From Silene latifolia (lineage: Eukaryota > Streptophyta > Magnoliopsida > Caryophyllales > Caryophyllaceae): a stretch of DNA of 64,000 bases. Shown piece after piece: positions 1 to 14,612 of the stretch. Location of the stretch: positions 46,522,002 through 46,586,001 of the forward strand of contig NC_133528.1 of the NCBI RefSeq assembly GCF_048544455.1, given 5' to 3'. Both the position numbers and the translations under genes were made by a program. How positions within the stretch are numbered: the stretch's first letter is position 1; every line of letters begins with the position of its first letter. The notes beneath the pieces were generated by a model. It saw only the letters and a program-made list of their open reading frames with translations. It made no database searches and was not told where the DNA came from.

Positions 1-2222
<2,222 letters not shown>

Positions 2223-2236
2223 AACACTCTCCTCGC

Positions 2237-2946
2237 ACACGGTTTCAAAACCTAGACAACCACTCCACTAAAAACCCTCCAATCCCGACACCACCAACCA
2301 CCACGGTCATCACCCAACCTGCCTACCTCCTCCCTATAGCACGACCCATCCACACACCCACTGACCACCCGTCAAACCACCGCCAGCTGCCTAAAAACAC
2401 GCGCCCTAACTCCCTTCTCTACCCGACATCAACAACCAAACCAACACCCTCCATCGTGTATAAAACCCACGAACACGGCCACTACAGCCACTCTCACACC
2501 CAACGGCCACCACCATTGCCACCCCTCGTCCATGGAGGTTCCAACGGTACCCTCCAACCTCACTAACGGTCAGAAACGCGACTACGATGCTCGTCTTAAG
2601 ACGGTCACACACAGGCCCCTGTTTTCCCCTATTCTGCCGCCAACACCGTCACCAACCGCTACCTGCCTCCACACCAACACCTCCCTCATGGTCGACTTAA
2701 CCACCCCGACACATCCCCTCTATTCCTAGGTCACGACATGCCCAATTAGTGGGTCAATTAAGGTTCGAATCCCAAAATCCCCAAACCCGCATAGGCAACC
2801 CGCCACCTTAAACCGCCCCAAAAATTACCCCAGAACGGTCAATGGTAGTCAATAAAAGGTCAGGTCAGACTCACGGTGGTCTAGGGTTGCTCTAGGTCAA
2901 AGTCACGAGTCCCATAGTGGTCTATAGGTGTTACACGGTGGTCAAG
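2237..2946. repeat. Tandem segment, copy 2, left part
   Basis: Second copy of the segment at 1-2222, interrupted at 2946 by element A and resuming at 9241. It differs from copy 1 by scattered substitutions only. It includes the CA-rich block and a TATA-like site. Confidence 0.8.
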
Positions 2947-4263
2947 TGATACGTGCATTTTATATAGTCTTTTTAGCCTACTTTATGCACGTATTTCTAT
3001 GCTTTTATCGTGGTTTTATGCTAAAAAATGCCCCGAATATGCTACTTTGGGTTATTTTGTCTGATTTGGAGGAATGAGCCATAAAGTAGTGAAATCAAGC
3101 CTTTTACCGCTCGTTTTGCATGCATTTGGAGAAACAGTAGATTTGAAGGGGAAATATTGCTGTCTTGGGATGCGTGAAGCTATTTCGGGAGCTAAAAGGC
3201 CAAGTCAAAGACCAAATTACAAGACCAACACGAGCTGGAACCAGGAACCACTCGATCGACCAGTTTCTTTTGGTCGATCGAGTAAACAGACGAAGGAACT
3301 GTTCGATCGAGTGGCCAACTGTTCGATCGAGCCTTATCTTTTGGTCGATCGAGTAAACAGACGCAGGAACTGTTCGATCGAGTGACTTAACTGTTCGATC
3401 GAGCAATTACAAGCTATTGGGCCTCAATTTACGTTAAGCTTAGATTAGGTTTATGTTTTTAGGCTATAAAATAAATCTAAGAGGAGGACATGAGGGGACT
3501 CCCTCTTCACCTCTCTAATTACCTTTTCTTTGGATTGCTACTGTTACTTTTGTTCTTTCATTTCCGGATCATTTATTTCAATAATCCTTTCTTCCCTTTT
3601 CTCTCTTTAATTTAATTTAATGTTTATTATTTGTTCTTTCTTTATTCCTTGTTCTCCCTTAATTATGCATAGCTAATTCCCCTAGTATGTTAGGATTAGG
3701 GAAGCCGTGGTAGCGATGTTTTAATTGACTTATATAGATTAGTCTTGCGATAGGAATTGTATTAGGAAATTTAATTGTTATCCGGTCGAATGAATGCATG
3801 CAGGAGACCATAAATTTAGTTAACCCCGACCTAGATCGAAAGATTGGAAGGGAAGGCTTGCTTAATTACAATAGGGTATTGCAGTGAGGGCGAAAGTTAA
3901 GCTGTTTACGCTCTAGGGCGGTTTAAGGACCGAAAGGTGACGACCATAGCTCTTCTTATCAATAGTCTAATCGCCTTAGTATTCCCGATAGTATAAGATC
4001 TGATAGCTGCCACGGTAGACCGACTCCTAGCATACTTCCTTTCTCTTATTTTTAATTTCCTTTATTCCCTTCTCTTGCCTTTAGTTTCAGTAGTTTAGTT
4101 AGTTCACAATCAATTCAAAACCCCCATTTCTGTGACATCCTGACAGACTGAGTTAAACAGATAATTAGCAAAATAGCCTCCCTGTGGAGATCGACCCTAC
4201 TTACCGCTGACTTCTGTTAGTAGTAACTTAGGTATTTATTTTTGGTACATAACGACAGTATCA
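2947..4263 (+). repeat. Element A 5' LTR
   Basis: 1317 bp with TG...CA ends, paired with 7924-9240. It contains seven TCGATCGA palindromes at 3252-3402 and a TATAAA at 3465-3470. Confidence 0.95.
3252..3470 (+). promoter_or_regulatory. Palindrome cluster plus TATA box, element A U3
   Basis: TCGATCGA occurs seven times (3252, 3274, 3303, 3323, 3345, 3374, 3395). Most copies extend to CTCGATCGAG-like or GGTCGATCGA-like sequence. Part of the array is an imperfect tandem duplication built on AACTGTTCGATCGAG. TATAAA at 3465-3470 lies 63 bp after the last palindrome. The TATA role is inferred from its sequence and its place in the LTR. The same array recurs at 8229-8379, with TATAAA at 8442-8447. 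Confidence 0.7.
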
Positions 4264-4268
4264 AATTT

Positions 4269-4286
4269 TGGCGCCGTTGCCGGGGA
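4269..4286 (+). other. Primer binding site, tRNA-Asp type (element A)
   Basis: TGGCGCCGTTGCCGGGGA, complementary to the 3' end of plant tRNA-Asp, 5 bp after the LTR end. This primer is typical of Athila elements. Confidence 0.9.
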
Positions 4287-4467
4287 GGCGACGCTTTTTA
4301 TCTGTTTATTTTGTTTGTCTTTTCGCCTCAAGGGAAGACTAAGTACATTGAGGCCGTCCTTATCTTTTCTTTAGTGCTGTTTTGATAGGCCTTCAGGTTT
4401 ATTAGGCAGGCTACTGAGGGAGATTATCGAAGGGAAGGCTTGAGTACCTTCGATCCCTCTTGCCAAG

Positions 4468-5790
4468 ATGACATCTGTCTCCCAACTAATTGCTCAGTTT
4501 GAAGCCCAAGCTGAAAAACCTGCTAGTTGGGAAAGGAAGAAATCTTGGGGATGTGGTCTTCCGAGCACAATGCAGTTTGTAGTTGTGCCGCCACATCCAC
4601 CCTATCAATGGCCACCGCAACAAGATCCTCCCGATATACAAGAAGAAGAAATTGCGGAGCTGAAATCTTTATTGGAGACAATTGCATCTCAGATGCAAGC
4701 TTAGCAAGATTATGACAGACAATTCTCCTCGCGAGTTGATAAGCTCGGGTCTGTAGTTGCTCAGTTAGCAGCTGAGATGGAGATAAAAGAGATCGCGGAG
4801 TGGACATATTCAATGGTGACGCTTGTATCACAAATGCAAGAGAGCAATAAGAATATGGACGCTCGACTCCTTAAGCTCAAAACTGACATTGCTCAGTTAG
4901 CAGCTGAGATGCAAGAAGAAGAGGTATACCTTGCTGAGAGCGGTTTTTCCCCTGAGGAAACCGTGTTGCCCAATGCTGAAGATGACCTCTATGACTCCGA
5001 CGACGAGTTTCTATCATATTTCACTAGCTTACGCGAAGATTTCAGCCCTGTGCAGGAGGAATCACTCGATCGAGTGACTTATATTGGTCGATCGAGTGAT
5101 TTTCCAGGAGAAGGTGCTCGATCGAGTGATATTTCCACTCGATCGAGTGGAATTCAGGAGGAAGTTGGTCGATCGAGTGATTATTTTGCTCGATCGACTG
5201 ATTTGGCCATGATGAGCTTTGATTCGTCACTTGGGTTCACTTTGAATGACGATTTTGATGATGATGACGGTTACGGTGAACCTCCCTTATTCACAGCCGA
5301 GTCGGATACACTTGAAGCTGAGATTTATGGGCTGAATTCCGCTGAGGGCGACGAAGGGACAGCTGGGCCGGTAATTGCTCCTAGCACGGAAGAGGTAATA
5401 AACTTTTTTATCTATGATTCCGTCATTGAGAGCGACCAACCTGAGGTAGTAAACGATAATTTAATTATTGTTTGTTTTAATAGTATATTACCTCGTTTGA
5501 CTCGTGCTATCTCTTTTAATGTTATACCCTCTCACATGTGGACGCGTAAAATAACAATTTTTCACCGTTCTCATCATTTCCAAACTGTTAATCTGAGATG
5601 GAGCCCTAGATTATCGCTAATTGCTCCCGCGCTCCTATATTTTGTGGATAAATTTAGGAGCGCTCATAGGAAATTTGTTCGGCTTAAAAAGTTAAACATT
5701 TTTATTTCCTATTTCTGTAATCCACTTTTGTGCTACTTATGCTTTTGTGTAGCACATGCGCAGGTTTATGATTTAATGCTGCGCGCTTAG
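4468..5790 (+). pseudogene. Gag-derived coiled-coil ORF of element A, one in-frame stop
   Basis: A single frame of about 440 codons starts with ATG at 4468 and is broken only by a TAG at 4702-4704, most simply a CAG-to-TAG change. The N-terminal half is rich in heptad-like Leu/Gln/Ala repeats; AQLAAEM occurs twice. This resembles the coiled-coil segment that follows the zinc knuckle in Athila Gag, for example ISQLA in B-reverse and LTQLA in C2. No zinc knuckle, protease DLGAS or RT motif is present. The middle (5065-5200) consists of TCGATCGA palindromes read in frame as RSSD/DRV repeats, followed by an acidic stretch. The C-terminal third is unlike anything I recognise. It may retain a Gag-like packaging role or may be a relic. 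Confidence 0.6.
5065..5200 (+). repeat. In-frame TCGATCGA palindrome cluster
   Basis: Six CTCGATCGAGTG-like palindromes spaced 20-30 bp apart within the ORF. They are read as ArgSerSer or AspArgVal units. The motif is the same as in the LTR array of this element. Confidence 0.85.
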
Positions 5791-5869
5791 AGCTGTTTTG
5801 ATTGTAGTTAATTAGAGAGGCTCGAAGAAAAAGAAGGTCGAGCTGGGACCTGACTGAAGCTAGCGCTAC

Positions 5870-5885
5870 CCGGGAGGCAACCCGG
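5870..5885 (+). other. CCGGG-AGGCAA-CCCGG hairpin after the ORF
   Basis: Perfect 5-bp stem with a 6-nt loop, 80 bp after the stop and behind a conserved CTAGCGCTACC. The identical stem-loop is at 13891-13906 in element B. From memory, Athila elements carry a similar GGGAGGCAACCC motif after pol; function unknown. Confidence 0.75.
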
Positions 5886-6017
5886 CTATTTTATTTTGCT
5901 TTTTATTCAATTTCAGTTGTAATAAATGGTTCTTATACCATAGACGGTCTCAGTTAAGCTTGTTTTGGTTAGTTGCGGGCTGTTTTTATTGCGTTTTGCA
6001 GGAATTACACCGAGGAT

Positions 6018-6155
6018 CACTCGATCGAGTAGTCATTCTACTCGATCGAGCACTTTTGCTGATGAATTCACTTGATCGAGTGGCAATTGTACTCGATCGA
6101 CCACCTGCAGATTAGAGAACCACTCGATCGACCACTATTCCAGTCGATCGAGCAA
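6018..6155 (+). repeat. Second internal palindrome cluster of element A
   Basis: Six TCGATCGA-type palindromes in non-coding sequence, one of them mutated (TTGATCGA). They are flanked as CACTCGATCGAGTAG or CAGTCGATCGAGCA, like those in the LTR and the ORF. Confidence 0.85.
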
Positions 6156-6333
6156 TTTTTGCATGCCCATTCACTCGTTTGACTTTGATTAGCTTCCTGA
6201 GACGGTTTTACGGGCCTTATCAACCTCCCATTTCATGGTCGGTTTGGGGAGGTCCCTTTATTCGCGCATCTTGTGAGTTTTCCGCATTTACTCTCTCTTC
6301 TTCTTTTAGTTTGCGTTTCCTTTCCATGTTTTG

Positions 6334-6370
6334 GTACAATGAGGGCATTGTACAGTTTGGTTTGGGGAGG
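6334..6370 (+). other. 8-bp hairpin followed by PPT-like tract
   Basis: GTACAATG-AGGG-CATTGTAC forms a perfect 8-bp stem with a purine tetraloop (6334-6353), followed directly by AGTTTGGTTTGGGGAGG. The tract is almost identical to the polypurine tract before the 3' LTR. The equivalent in B is at 14578-14612. A second-strand priming site or an RNA packaging/dimerisation element are both possible. Confidence 0.7.
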
Positions 6371-6456
6371 TTATGCATCCATATCTATGTCTGCATATTG
6401 TTTTTACTGCATTTCAGTTATCACGTTTAGTTATGCTTGCATTGTTATTTACTTTA

Positions 6457-6570
6457 AAATCAAAAATTCAATAAAAATTTGGAAAATTTGAAAATTGTTA
6501 AAAATTCAAAATAAAATTCAATAAAAATTTGGAAAATTTGAAAATTGTTAAAAATTCAAAAAATTTCACG
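6457..6570. repeat. AT-rich direct repeat
   Basis: Two adjacent near-identical copies of a block of about 50 bp made of AAAATTTGGAAAATTTG-type sequence. Similar AT-rich tracts follow the hairpin/PPT-like module in the other elements (about 14698, 31093 and 45062). Confidence 0.85.
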
Positions 6571-7125
6571 TTTAATTTAGCATATAGGTTGAGTCGGAAC
6601 GGTAGATTTCAATGATGAAATTGCACTGCAACTGTCTTTTTGCTTAAGCCTTGCATTGAACTGTTATCTTTTAGCTTTGTCTTTTGCATAATCTACGAGT
6701 TAATGTTTAATTTAGCTGAACATATAGACTTGACCTGAAATTTTGGCAACCTACTTATAATTTCCAAGATTTAGAGCCTTATAAACTGGTGTCATTTGTG
6801 ACCGGTTTCATGTAGGATTGTGAGTAGTTACTCCTTGCATATCATGTTCATTAATTTGCACGTATATGAAATTCAATTGCTTTTTGCCGTCATACATTCG
6901 GGTTAGTGGTTGGTGTTGCATGCAGGGAGGTGCTTACAATTTCCCTTTTCTTTCATTTTTACCCATTTAACTCCACATTAGCCAAATTTGCCAGTTGACC
7001 CTTAGCTACATTCCAAATTTAGCCTGCCTTGTCAAGCTAGTTTAGTGTATGTTTTGCGGTATATATTTCATTGTATCAAATTTTGGCTTGTATCTGTTGA
7101 CTTGGAGTTGGTAATTTATGAAGGA

Positions 7126-7290
7126 AAGGAGGATGATGAAAAAAAAAAAGACGTGAAAAAGAAGAAAAAAAAAAGAGAAGTTGAAAAAAAAAGGAATTCG
7201 AAAAAAAAAAAGAAAAAAAAATTTCGAAGAAAAAGAAGAAGAAACCGAAAAATAAAGAAAGAAAAGAAAAAAAATTCGAAAAAAAATGTT
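7126..7290 (+). repeat. Purine-only tract
   Basis: About 165 bp of nearly pure A/G (GAAAAAGAAG-like), which gives false Lys/Arg-rich and Phe-rich open frames. A matching tract lies at 15275-15352 in B. Confidence 0.85.
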
Positions 7291-7904
7291 GTTAGGTTGA
7301 CGGTTTCTGCTCCTATGATCTATCTTACATCCTATGAGGAGTATGTTTGGGTTGGTTTGGCGAGATTTTATGCCAAATGAAGAGCATGTGCGCAATTCAT
7401 AATTGAGTTGGAAATGGATATGTTTCATATGGTTTTGTTTAGGTACTAGCTTGATCACCTATACCTCCACATTCCCATAAATGTTTTGCCTTTTCTTACC
7501 CATTACCTCACTTTACCATATCTTTGTAAGCCCTCGGCTGTGACAGAACCTTGTTTGGTTGGAATGTATGTACGGTAGCTAGAATTGTCTATCATATTAG
7601 TTGCATGCATGTTTATGTGGGTCGTAGTTTAGTGAGCGACTATTTTTCTTTCTCTCTTACATATATATGTTCACCCTTTGCTTCATGAGAGAAGAGTGAC
7701 CCGTGAGAGTCCATTATTAAAGGTCTTGCAAGGTCGACGGTTCAGCTTTATTATAAACATCTTACAACTCGTTTGCATTTGACTGTTTTGCCATAAGTGT
7801 TAGTTTCTTTGCATTAAATTGGCTTAAGTGGGCATTTGTAGCTAGCTCTGAGTTATCTTTTTCCGTTCCTTTAGTTGCATTTAGTTTACTCGGGGACGAG
7901 TAAA

Positions 7905-7923
7905 GGTTTGGTTTGGGGAGATT
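7905..7923 (+). other. Polypurine tract of element A
   Basis: GGTTTGGTTTGGGGAGATT abuts the TG of the 3' LTR; the priming site for plus-strand DNA synthesis. Confidence 0.85.
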
Positions 7924-9240
7924 TGATACGTGCATTTTATATAGTCTTTTTAGCCTACTTTATGCACGTATTTCTATGCTTTTATCGTGGTTTTATGCTA
8001 CGAAATGCCCCGAATATGCTACTTTGGGTTATTTTGTCTGATTTGCAGGAATGAGCCATAAAGTAGTGAAATCAAGCCTTTTACCGCTCGTTTTGCATGC
8101 ATTTGGAGAAAGAGTAGATTTGAAGGGGAAATATTGCTGTCTTGGGATGCGTGAAGCTATTTTGGGAGCTAAAAGGCCAAGTCAAAGACCAAATTACAAG
8201 ACCAACATGAGCTGGAACCAGGAACCACTCGATCGACCAGTTTCTTTTGGTCGATCGAGTAAACAGACGAAGGAACTGTTCGATCGAGTGGCCAACTGTT
8301 CGATCGAGCCTTATCTTTTGGTCGATCGAGTAAACAGACGCAGGAACTGTTCGATCGAGTGACTTAACTGTTCGATCGAGCAATTACAAGCTATTGGGCC
8401 TCAATTTACGTTAAGCTTAGATTAGGTTTATGTTTTTAGGCTATAAAATAAATCTAAGAGGAGGACGTGAGGGGACTCCCTCTTCACCTCTCTAATTACC
8501 TTTTCTTTGGATTGCTACTGTTACTTTTGTTCTTTCATTTCCGGATCATTTATTTCAGTAATCCTTTCTTCCCTTTTCTCTCTTTAATTTAATTTAATGT
8601 TTATTATTTGTTCTTTCTTTATTCCTTGTTCTCCCTTAATTATGCATAGCTAATTCCCCTAGTATGTTAGGATTAGGGAAGCCGTGGTAGCGATGTTTTA
8701 ATTGACTTATATAGATTAGTCTTGCGATAGGAATTGTATTAGGCAATTTAATTGTTATCCGGTCGAATGAATGCATGCAGGAGACCATAAATTTAGTTAA
8801 CCCCGACCTAGATCGAAAGATTGGAAGGGAAGGCTTGCTTAATTACAATAGGGTATTGCAGTGAGGGCGAAAGTTAAGCTGTTTACGCTCTAGGGCGGTT
8901 TAAGGACCGAAAGGTGACGACCATAGCTCTTCTTATCAATAGTCTAATAGCCTTAGTATTCCCGATAGTATAAGATCTGATAGCTGCCACGGTAGACCGA
9001 CTCCTAGCATACTTCCTTTCTCTTATTTTTAATTTCCTTTATTCCCTTCTCTTGGCTTTAGTTTCAATAGTTTAGTTAGTTCACAATCAATTCAAAACCC
9101 CCATTTCTGTGACATCCTGACAGACTGAGTTAAACAGATAATTAGCAAAATAGACTCCCTGTGGAGATCGACCCTACTTACCGCTGACTTCTGTTAGTAG
9201 TAACTTAGGTATTTATTTTTGGCACATAACGACAGTATCA
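7924..9240 (+). repeat. Element A 3' LTR
   Basis: 1317 bp, the same length as the 5' LTR and about 99 percent identical by eye. It carries the same seven palindromes and TATAAA, and is followed by the TCAAG target duplication. Confidence 0.95.
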
Positions 9241-10764
<1,524 letters not shown>

Positions 10765-10905
10765 CTGTTTTTAACCTTGGTTACCTTGATTGACTTGGTT
10801 CGGGAATAAGAGCTGCGGTTGTGCCCAACAAAGCAAGAGTCCTTTCGGGTCAATATACCCTTTTTGTGCCATGAGGTAGTAGGGAGGGTATATAAACATG
10901 CCCCC

Positions 10906-12631
10906 TGATGCGTGTCATTTATATGATGTTTTACACCTCATTTTACACGCATTTCACAGCTCATTTATGTAGTTTATGCTACTATTCTCCCTATTTCCGT
11001 CTACTTTCGTGTTTTTGTACATTATTGCAGAAATGTGAAGAATCTAGCGGAAATTGAGCTAAATCCGTCCCCGAGTACCTTGCATTGCATTTGACACGGA
11101 GTAAAGACCCGGGAAGCGAACTTGGTGCGCGTTTCAAGGCCTAAAGATAGCAAAAGCATGGGTGCGTACGAGTTTAACAAGCCAAGAAGCACTTCACAAT
11201 ATTGCAGCCTGCTTCAGATGGCAATATCTCAAGTTCTAGAGCTGATAATCCAGTGATTCCAATTGGAGGTGAAAGCTTATCCTCTTAGCTTTCCAACGCC
11301 GCGTAGAACGCCTGATTTGACCAAGGAACGAAGAAATGGCAGCTGTTTTAAGATCGGTGCGCGCTGCAGAATTCGTCAGAATGCACTATCAGACAGCAAC
11401 CTTGGTCGATCGATCGATGCTTATGGTCGATCGACCAGAGCACGAGATCGAAGCTACTGTTCAGTATAGGTTGGTCGATCGATCGAGCAACATGGTCGAT
11501 CGACCAAATTCGAAATGATACGCGGATTAAACATAAAGAACGAGAAATACAAAGCCCAAAGCTATATTAGGTTTAGGGATTTAGTTACGTTAGTTTGCTA
11601 TATAACGTAACCTGACTAAGAACTTTATTCATTCAGTTTTCATTAGGTTCTTTATCAGTTTAGTTTATCAAATAATTAGGGTTTGGGAAACTATTTCGCA
11701 TCGGATTTTCGTTGTGCTTTCAATCATTCCGTTACAATTCTTCTGCGATCTTGGTATTCTTCTTATTCTAGTTTATTATTTTATTTGCATTCATAGATTT
11801 AGAATTGTTAGTTAGTTTCCTGAAACCATAGTTATCGTTTAATGCTAGCTTTTTATTCCGTTGTTTTAAGCATGAATTCTTCCGTCTACTTCGTTAATTT
11901 CATTGTTGTTATCATCGTTAGTATGAGTAGCTAATTTATTCGTGCTACGATGTAGGGGAATTATAGTGTAGGCGACAATATAATGAACACGGCCCGATTC
12001 GCGTGTTGGTCGATCGACTGCCATGCCTGGTCGATCGACTGACCACGTGAGGTTTTTATTTTCTTTTTAATTGTTTTAATTCTTAATTCGACGAATCGAG
12101 TGCACACGACTAGTTGAATGTTTAGGATATGACTGACCCATTAGATCGAGAGATAGGGACAGTTGCTAGATCACCAATTAAAATGACTAAACTATGCTGA
12201 GATCGAAAGATAGGTAAAGTTTAGATTATAAGTCACTTTTCAGGACGAGAGTCGTATTAGTGATATTAGGGACTTATAGCGAGGTCGAAAGATGCTATTT
12301 GTTAAGAGTGGACCGAGAGGACCTCTTTATTTCCCGCCTCATGTGTTTTGTTTTAGACCTGTTTAGTATGCTGCCGCCGAAACTATAGTGAACCGATCAT
12401 CCTTGCACCCCTTTTCATATCTGTCTTATTCACGTATTTAGTTTATTGTTTTTCTTTGCTATTAGCTGTAGACCAAATCAAATCAACCCCCATACCTGTT
12501 ACCGTAGACTAAATTAGACAATTAGAAATTACATTCGCCTCCTTGTGGTTCGACCCTGTTACCACTAGCCTAGGTTAGTTTTAATAGGAAATTATAAATC
12601 TTATTTTTGGTACTCACAACGACAGGTATCA
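10906..12631 (+). repeat. Element B-forward 5' LTR
   Basis: 1726 bp, TG...CA, ending GACAGGTATCA just before the primer site. It has a palindrome array at 11406-11503, TATATAA at 11599-11605, and two more TCGATCGAC palindromes at 12010 and 12031. Confidence 0.9.
11406..11605 (+). promoter_or_regulatory. Palindrome cluster plus TATA box, element B U3
   Basis: GGTCGATCGACC and overlapping GGTCGATCGATCG sites at 11406, 11427, 11475 and 11496, then TATATAA at 11599-11605. The 3' LTR has the same layout (TATATAA at 16796-16802), but with GGTCGATCGACTG where this copy has the extended form. The reverse LTR has TATATAA at 21408-21402. Confidence 0.65.
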
Positions 12632-12636
12632 AATTT

Positions 12637-12654
12637 TGGCGCCGTTGCCGGGGA
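12637..12654 (+). other. Primer binding site, tRNA-Asp type (B-forward)
   Basis: TGGCGCCGTTGCCGGGGA, 5 bp after the LTR end, identical to element A. Confidence 0.9.
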
Positions 12655-12818
12655 GGCAATTGTTCTAATTTTTGGTTGTCTTTATTTTAGTCTTTTTTTT
12701 TTTTTTTCGCCTCAAGGGAAGACGAGTACCTTGAGGCGGTTCTTATCTTCTCCTTTAGTGTTGTTTAATTGCAAGACTTCAGAGAGTCCACTCATGTTCC
12801 ATTCTTGGGAGCAAGCGG

Positions 12819-13846
12819 GTGGAGATTTGTGGGAGATGTGGCGCTGAGGGGCATGCTTCTGTTATGTGCCGAGCAGATATGGACCAAGTCTATGCTTACT
12901 GGCATTATAAACAAGATCATTATGCACCGCCACATCCGTGCTATCAGCAAGGTTTCCAAGAGCCTTCATATTCCTTTGCGCCACCTCAGCAAGACCCTAA
13001 TCCTTCTGAAGAGAGTACGGAAATGAAGTCTATGATGGAGATGCTTAAACTCCAAATGCAAGAAATCGTTGAACAGAGAGAAGCTTCTTTCAAAAGACTT
13101 GAGCTTCTCTTGGCTCAAGTAGCTGCCGAGCAAAACAATGATGTGTATGACTCGGAGGATGATGATTTGGAGGAAGATGAAGTGTCAATTGAAGACTTCA
13201 ATGTTGTGCCACATAAAGAATTCGATCAAGCGATTTGTGTGGTGGTCGAACGAATGACATTGCCGAAGGAAGAGCGGTCGATCGATCGGAACCAAGTGGT
13301 CGATCGACCGTTATCTTTGGAGGAGGAAACTACTCGATCGAGTAAGTAATTTGTTCGATTGATACCTGTAGCCTTGGGAATTGTTAAATCGTCACCAACG
13401 CCTATTCCGGATGACGATGAGAAGGTAAATGAAGATCGTTCTTATCCGATTAGAGGTAATTCCACTCCTTTAGTTGATTATGTATACCTTCTTACTCCTT
13501 CTGTTGAACCATTTGCTGCTATGGAATTGACGCTCCGCCTCCTTGATTTGGGGACAAAATTGAGGAACATTGCTTTGTTTCTCTTTCTACAGGTCTTGGC
13601 ACGTTCAAAGACCCCGGAGGTGAGTTGGGTGTTCCTAGCTTGAAGTCTGGCACTGCCCGGATATATGATCCAGGAGGAGGTCCTGATGAGGATATGTCGT
13701 CTAAGAAGAAGTTGTGCGCTGAGGATGCTGCGAGACGTTGTTCTTCCGTTGCCATGTTGTGGAGGCCGGGAGTAGATTTGACGGTTGCTGAAGCCACTGC
13801 GTTCAGTCAGAAGCCTAGTAGTGGGCCAGTGATTTATGCTTTTTGA
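12819..13846 (+). pseudogene. Gag remnant starting at the zinc knuckle (B-forward)
   Basis: The first part (12819-13349) opens with a complete CCHC zinc knuckle, C-GR-C-GAEG-H-ASVM-C. Next comes a YWHYKQDHY segment equivalent to FQHYRQTNTYYEPTHP in the Gag of B-reverse, then a coiled coil and an acidic stretch. The matrix and capsid parts of Gag are missing, so the knuckle is almost N-terminal. TCGATCGA palindromes are read in frame near 13275-13340. A TAA at 13347-13349 is followed in the same frame to 13643. A further segment in another frame (13625-13846) ends in a plausible stop before the conserved hairpin. There is no protease or pol. It is a deleted Gag, possibly still RNA-binding if translated. 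Confidence 0.6.
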
Positions 13847-13890
13847 TGATCGAAAAGTGGGTCGAGCTGGGACCGTCTAATCTAGCGCTA

Positions 13891-13906
13891 CCGGGAGGCA
13901 ACCCGG
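13891..13906 (+). other. CCGGG-AGGCAA-CCCGG hairpin
   Basis: Identical stem and loop to 5870-5885 in element A, with the same upstream GTCGAGCTGGGACC and CTAGCGCTACC blocks. Its retention in two diverged elements suggests a kept function. Confidence 0.75.
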
Positions 13907-14114
13907 AGTTTGAAACATTTTGTTTATTTTGGTTTTGGAACATTTAGCTTTATTTGTTTTTGTGTGATCTAATCATTAGCTACCCTTTAGACTATTACTT
14001 TAGGCTTTGCGCAATTTTTGGGCGCGTATTATGGTGCATTTGCAGGTTTTTAGACCTCATTAGCTCAAGTAATTGAACTAACTCGAAGAAATCTGAAGTT
14101 ACAGCGGTTTTTCC

Positions 14115-14225
14115 AGTCGATCGACTGCCTTATGTGGTCGATCGACTGGTCTGCAGTTTTCCAGGAGCTACTGTTCCTTTCAACTCGGTCGATCGACTGG
14201 GCTATGTGGTCGATCGACTACTGCC
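14115..14225 (+). repeat. Internal palindrome cluster of B-forward
   Basis: Four GTCGATCGACTG-type palindromes in non-coding sequence, in pairs about 20 bp apart. Same motif as the U3 and U5 sites of this element. Confidence 0.85.
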
Positions 14226-14577
14226 GCTGCTGTACTTGTTCTCGACCTCTCCCCTGCTGTGTTTGGTCGATTTGCGGAATTAAGGGAGTCTTTTCCCCTC
14301 TTTATTTTCCGTCATATTTCAGATTTCTTGCATTTTCGTAACTTTGCACATACATATCGCTTCCACATTGCTTTCTCGATTTTATGCGTGGTTTTTAATT
14401 GTCTTTTCAGGTCCTTATTGGTAGCACTGCTGGCTACTGAAACCTCCTAGCTCACGCTGGTTTGGGGAGGTTTCCTTTGCTGCGCTTAAAGTCTTGTGAG
14501 TTCCCGATTTCCACTTCATGTCATATTTATTTATTTCTCGCAAATTCCCATTTCTCTTTTCTTCATTACATGATTTT

Positions 14578-14612
14578 GCACAATGGGGACATTGTGCGAT
14601 TTGGTTTGGGGA
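14578..14612 (+). other. 8-bp hairpin followed by PPT-like tract (B-forward)
   Basis: GCACAATG-GGGA-CATTGTGC, a perfect 8-bp stem with a purine tetraloop, then TTTGGTTTGGGGAAG. Compared with element A the second base pair is C-G instead of T-A, so both sides of the stem changed together. Confidence 0.75.

Larger units (their letters stand above)
5791..7923 (+). other. Element A non-coding 3' region
   Basis: 2.1 kb between the ORF and the 3' LTR with no convincing coding frame. In order it holds a CCGGG hairpin, a second palindrome cluster, two PPT-like GGTTTGGGGAGG tracts (one behind an 8-bp hairpin), an AT-rich direct repeat, a long purine tract and the true polypurine tract. From the second PPT-like tract onward it is recognisably homologous to 14599-16099 of B-forward. 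Confidence 0.8.
2947..9240 (+). mobile_element. Element A: complete non-autonomous Athila-like LTR retrotransposon
   Basis: Both LTRs are 1317 bp, begin TGATACGTGC and end CAGTATCA. The element is flanked by a perfect 5-bp target duplication TCAAG (2942-2946 and 9241-9245). A tRNA-Asp primer site follows the 5' LTR and a GGTTTGGGGAG polypurine tract precedes the 3' LTR. By eye the LTRs differ at about 14 positions, so the insertion is fairly young. The interior has no protease, RT, RNase H or integrase. It holds one gag-like ORF with an internal stop and a long non-coding 3' region homologous to that of B-forward. The empty target site is preserved in copy 1 near 705-712. It must have moved using proteins supplied by another element. 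Confidence 0.95.

Noticed and set aside
3104..3406. Small frames in the element A LTR reading DRTV/RSIE repeats (also 8081-8383)
   Set aside because: They are translations of the TCGATCGA array; the LTR is non-coding and regulatory.
7042..7458. Lys-rich and Phe-rich frames on either strand
   Set aside because: Produced by the purine-only tract; no conserved start, domain or codon pattern.
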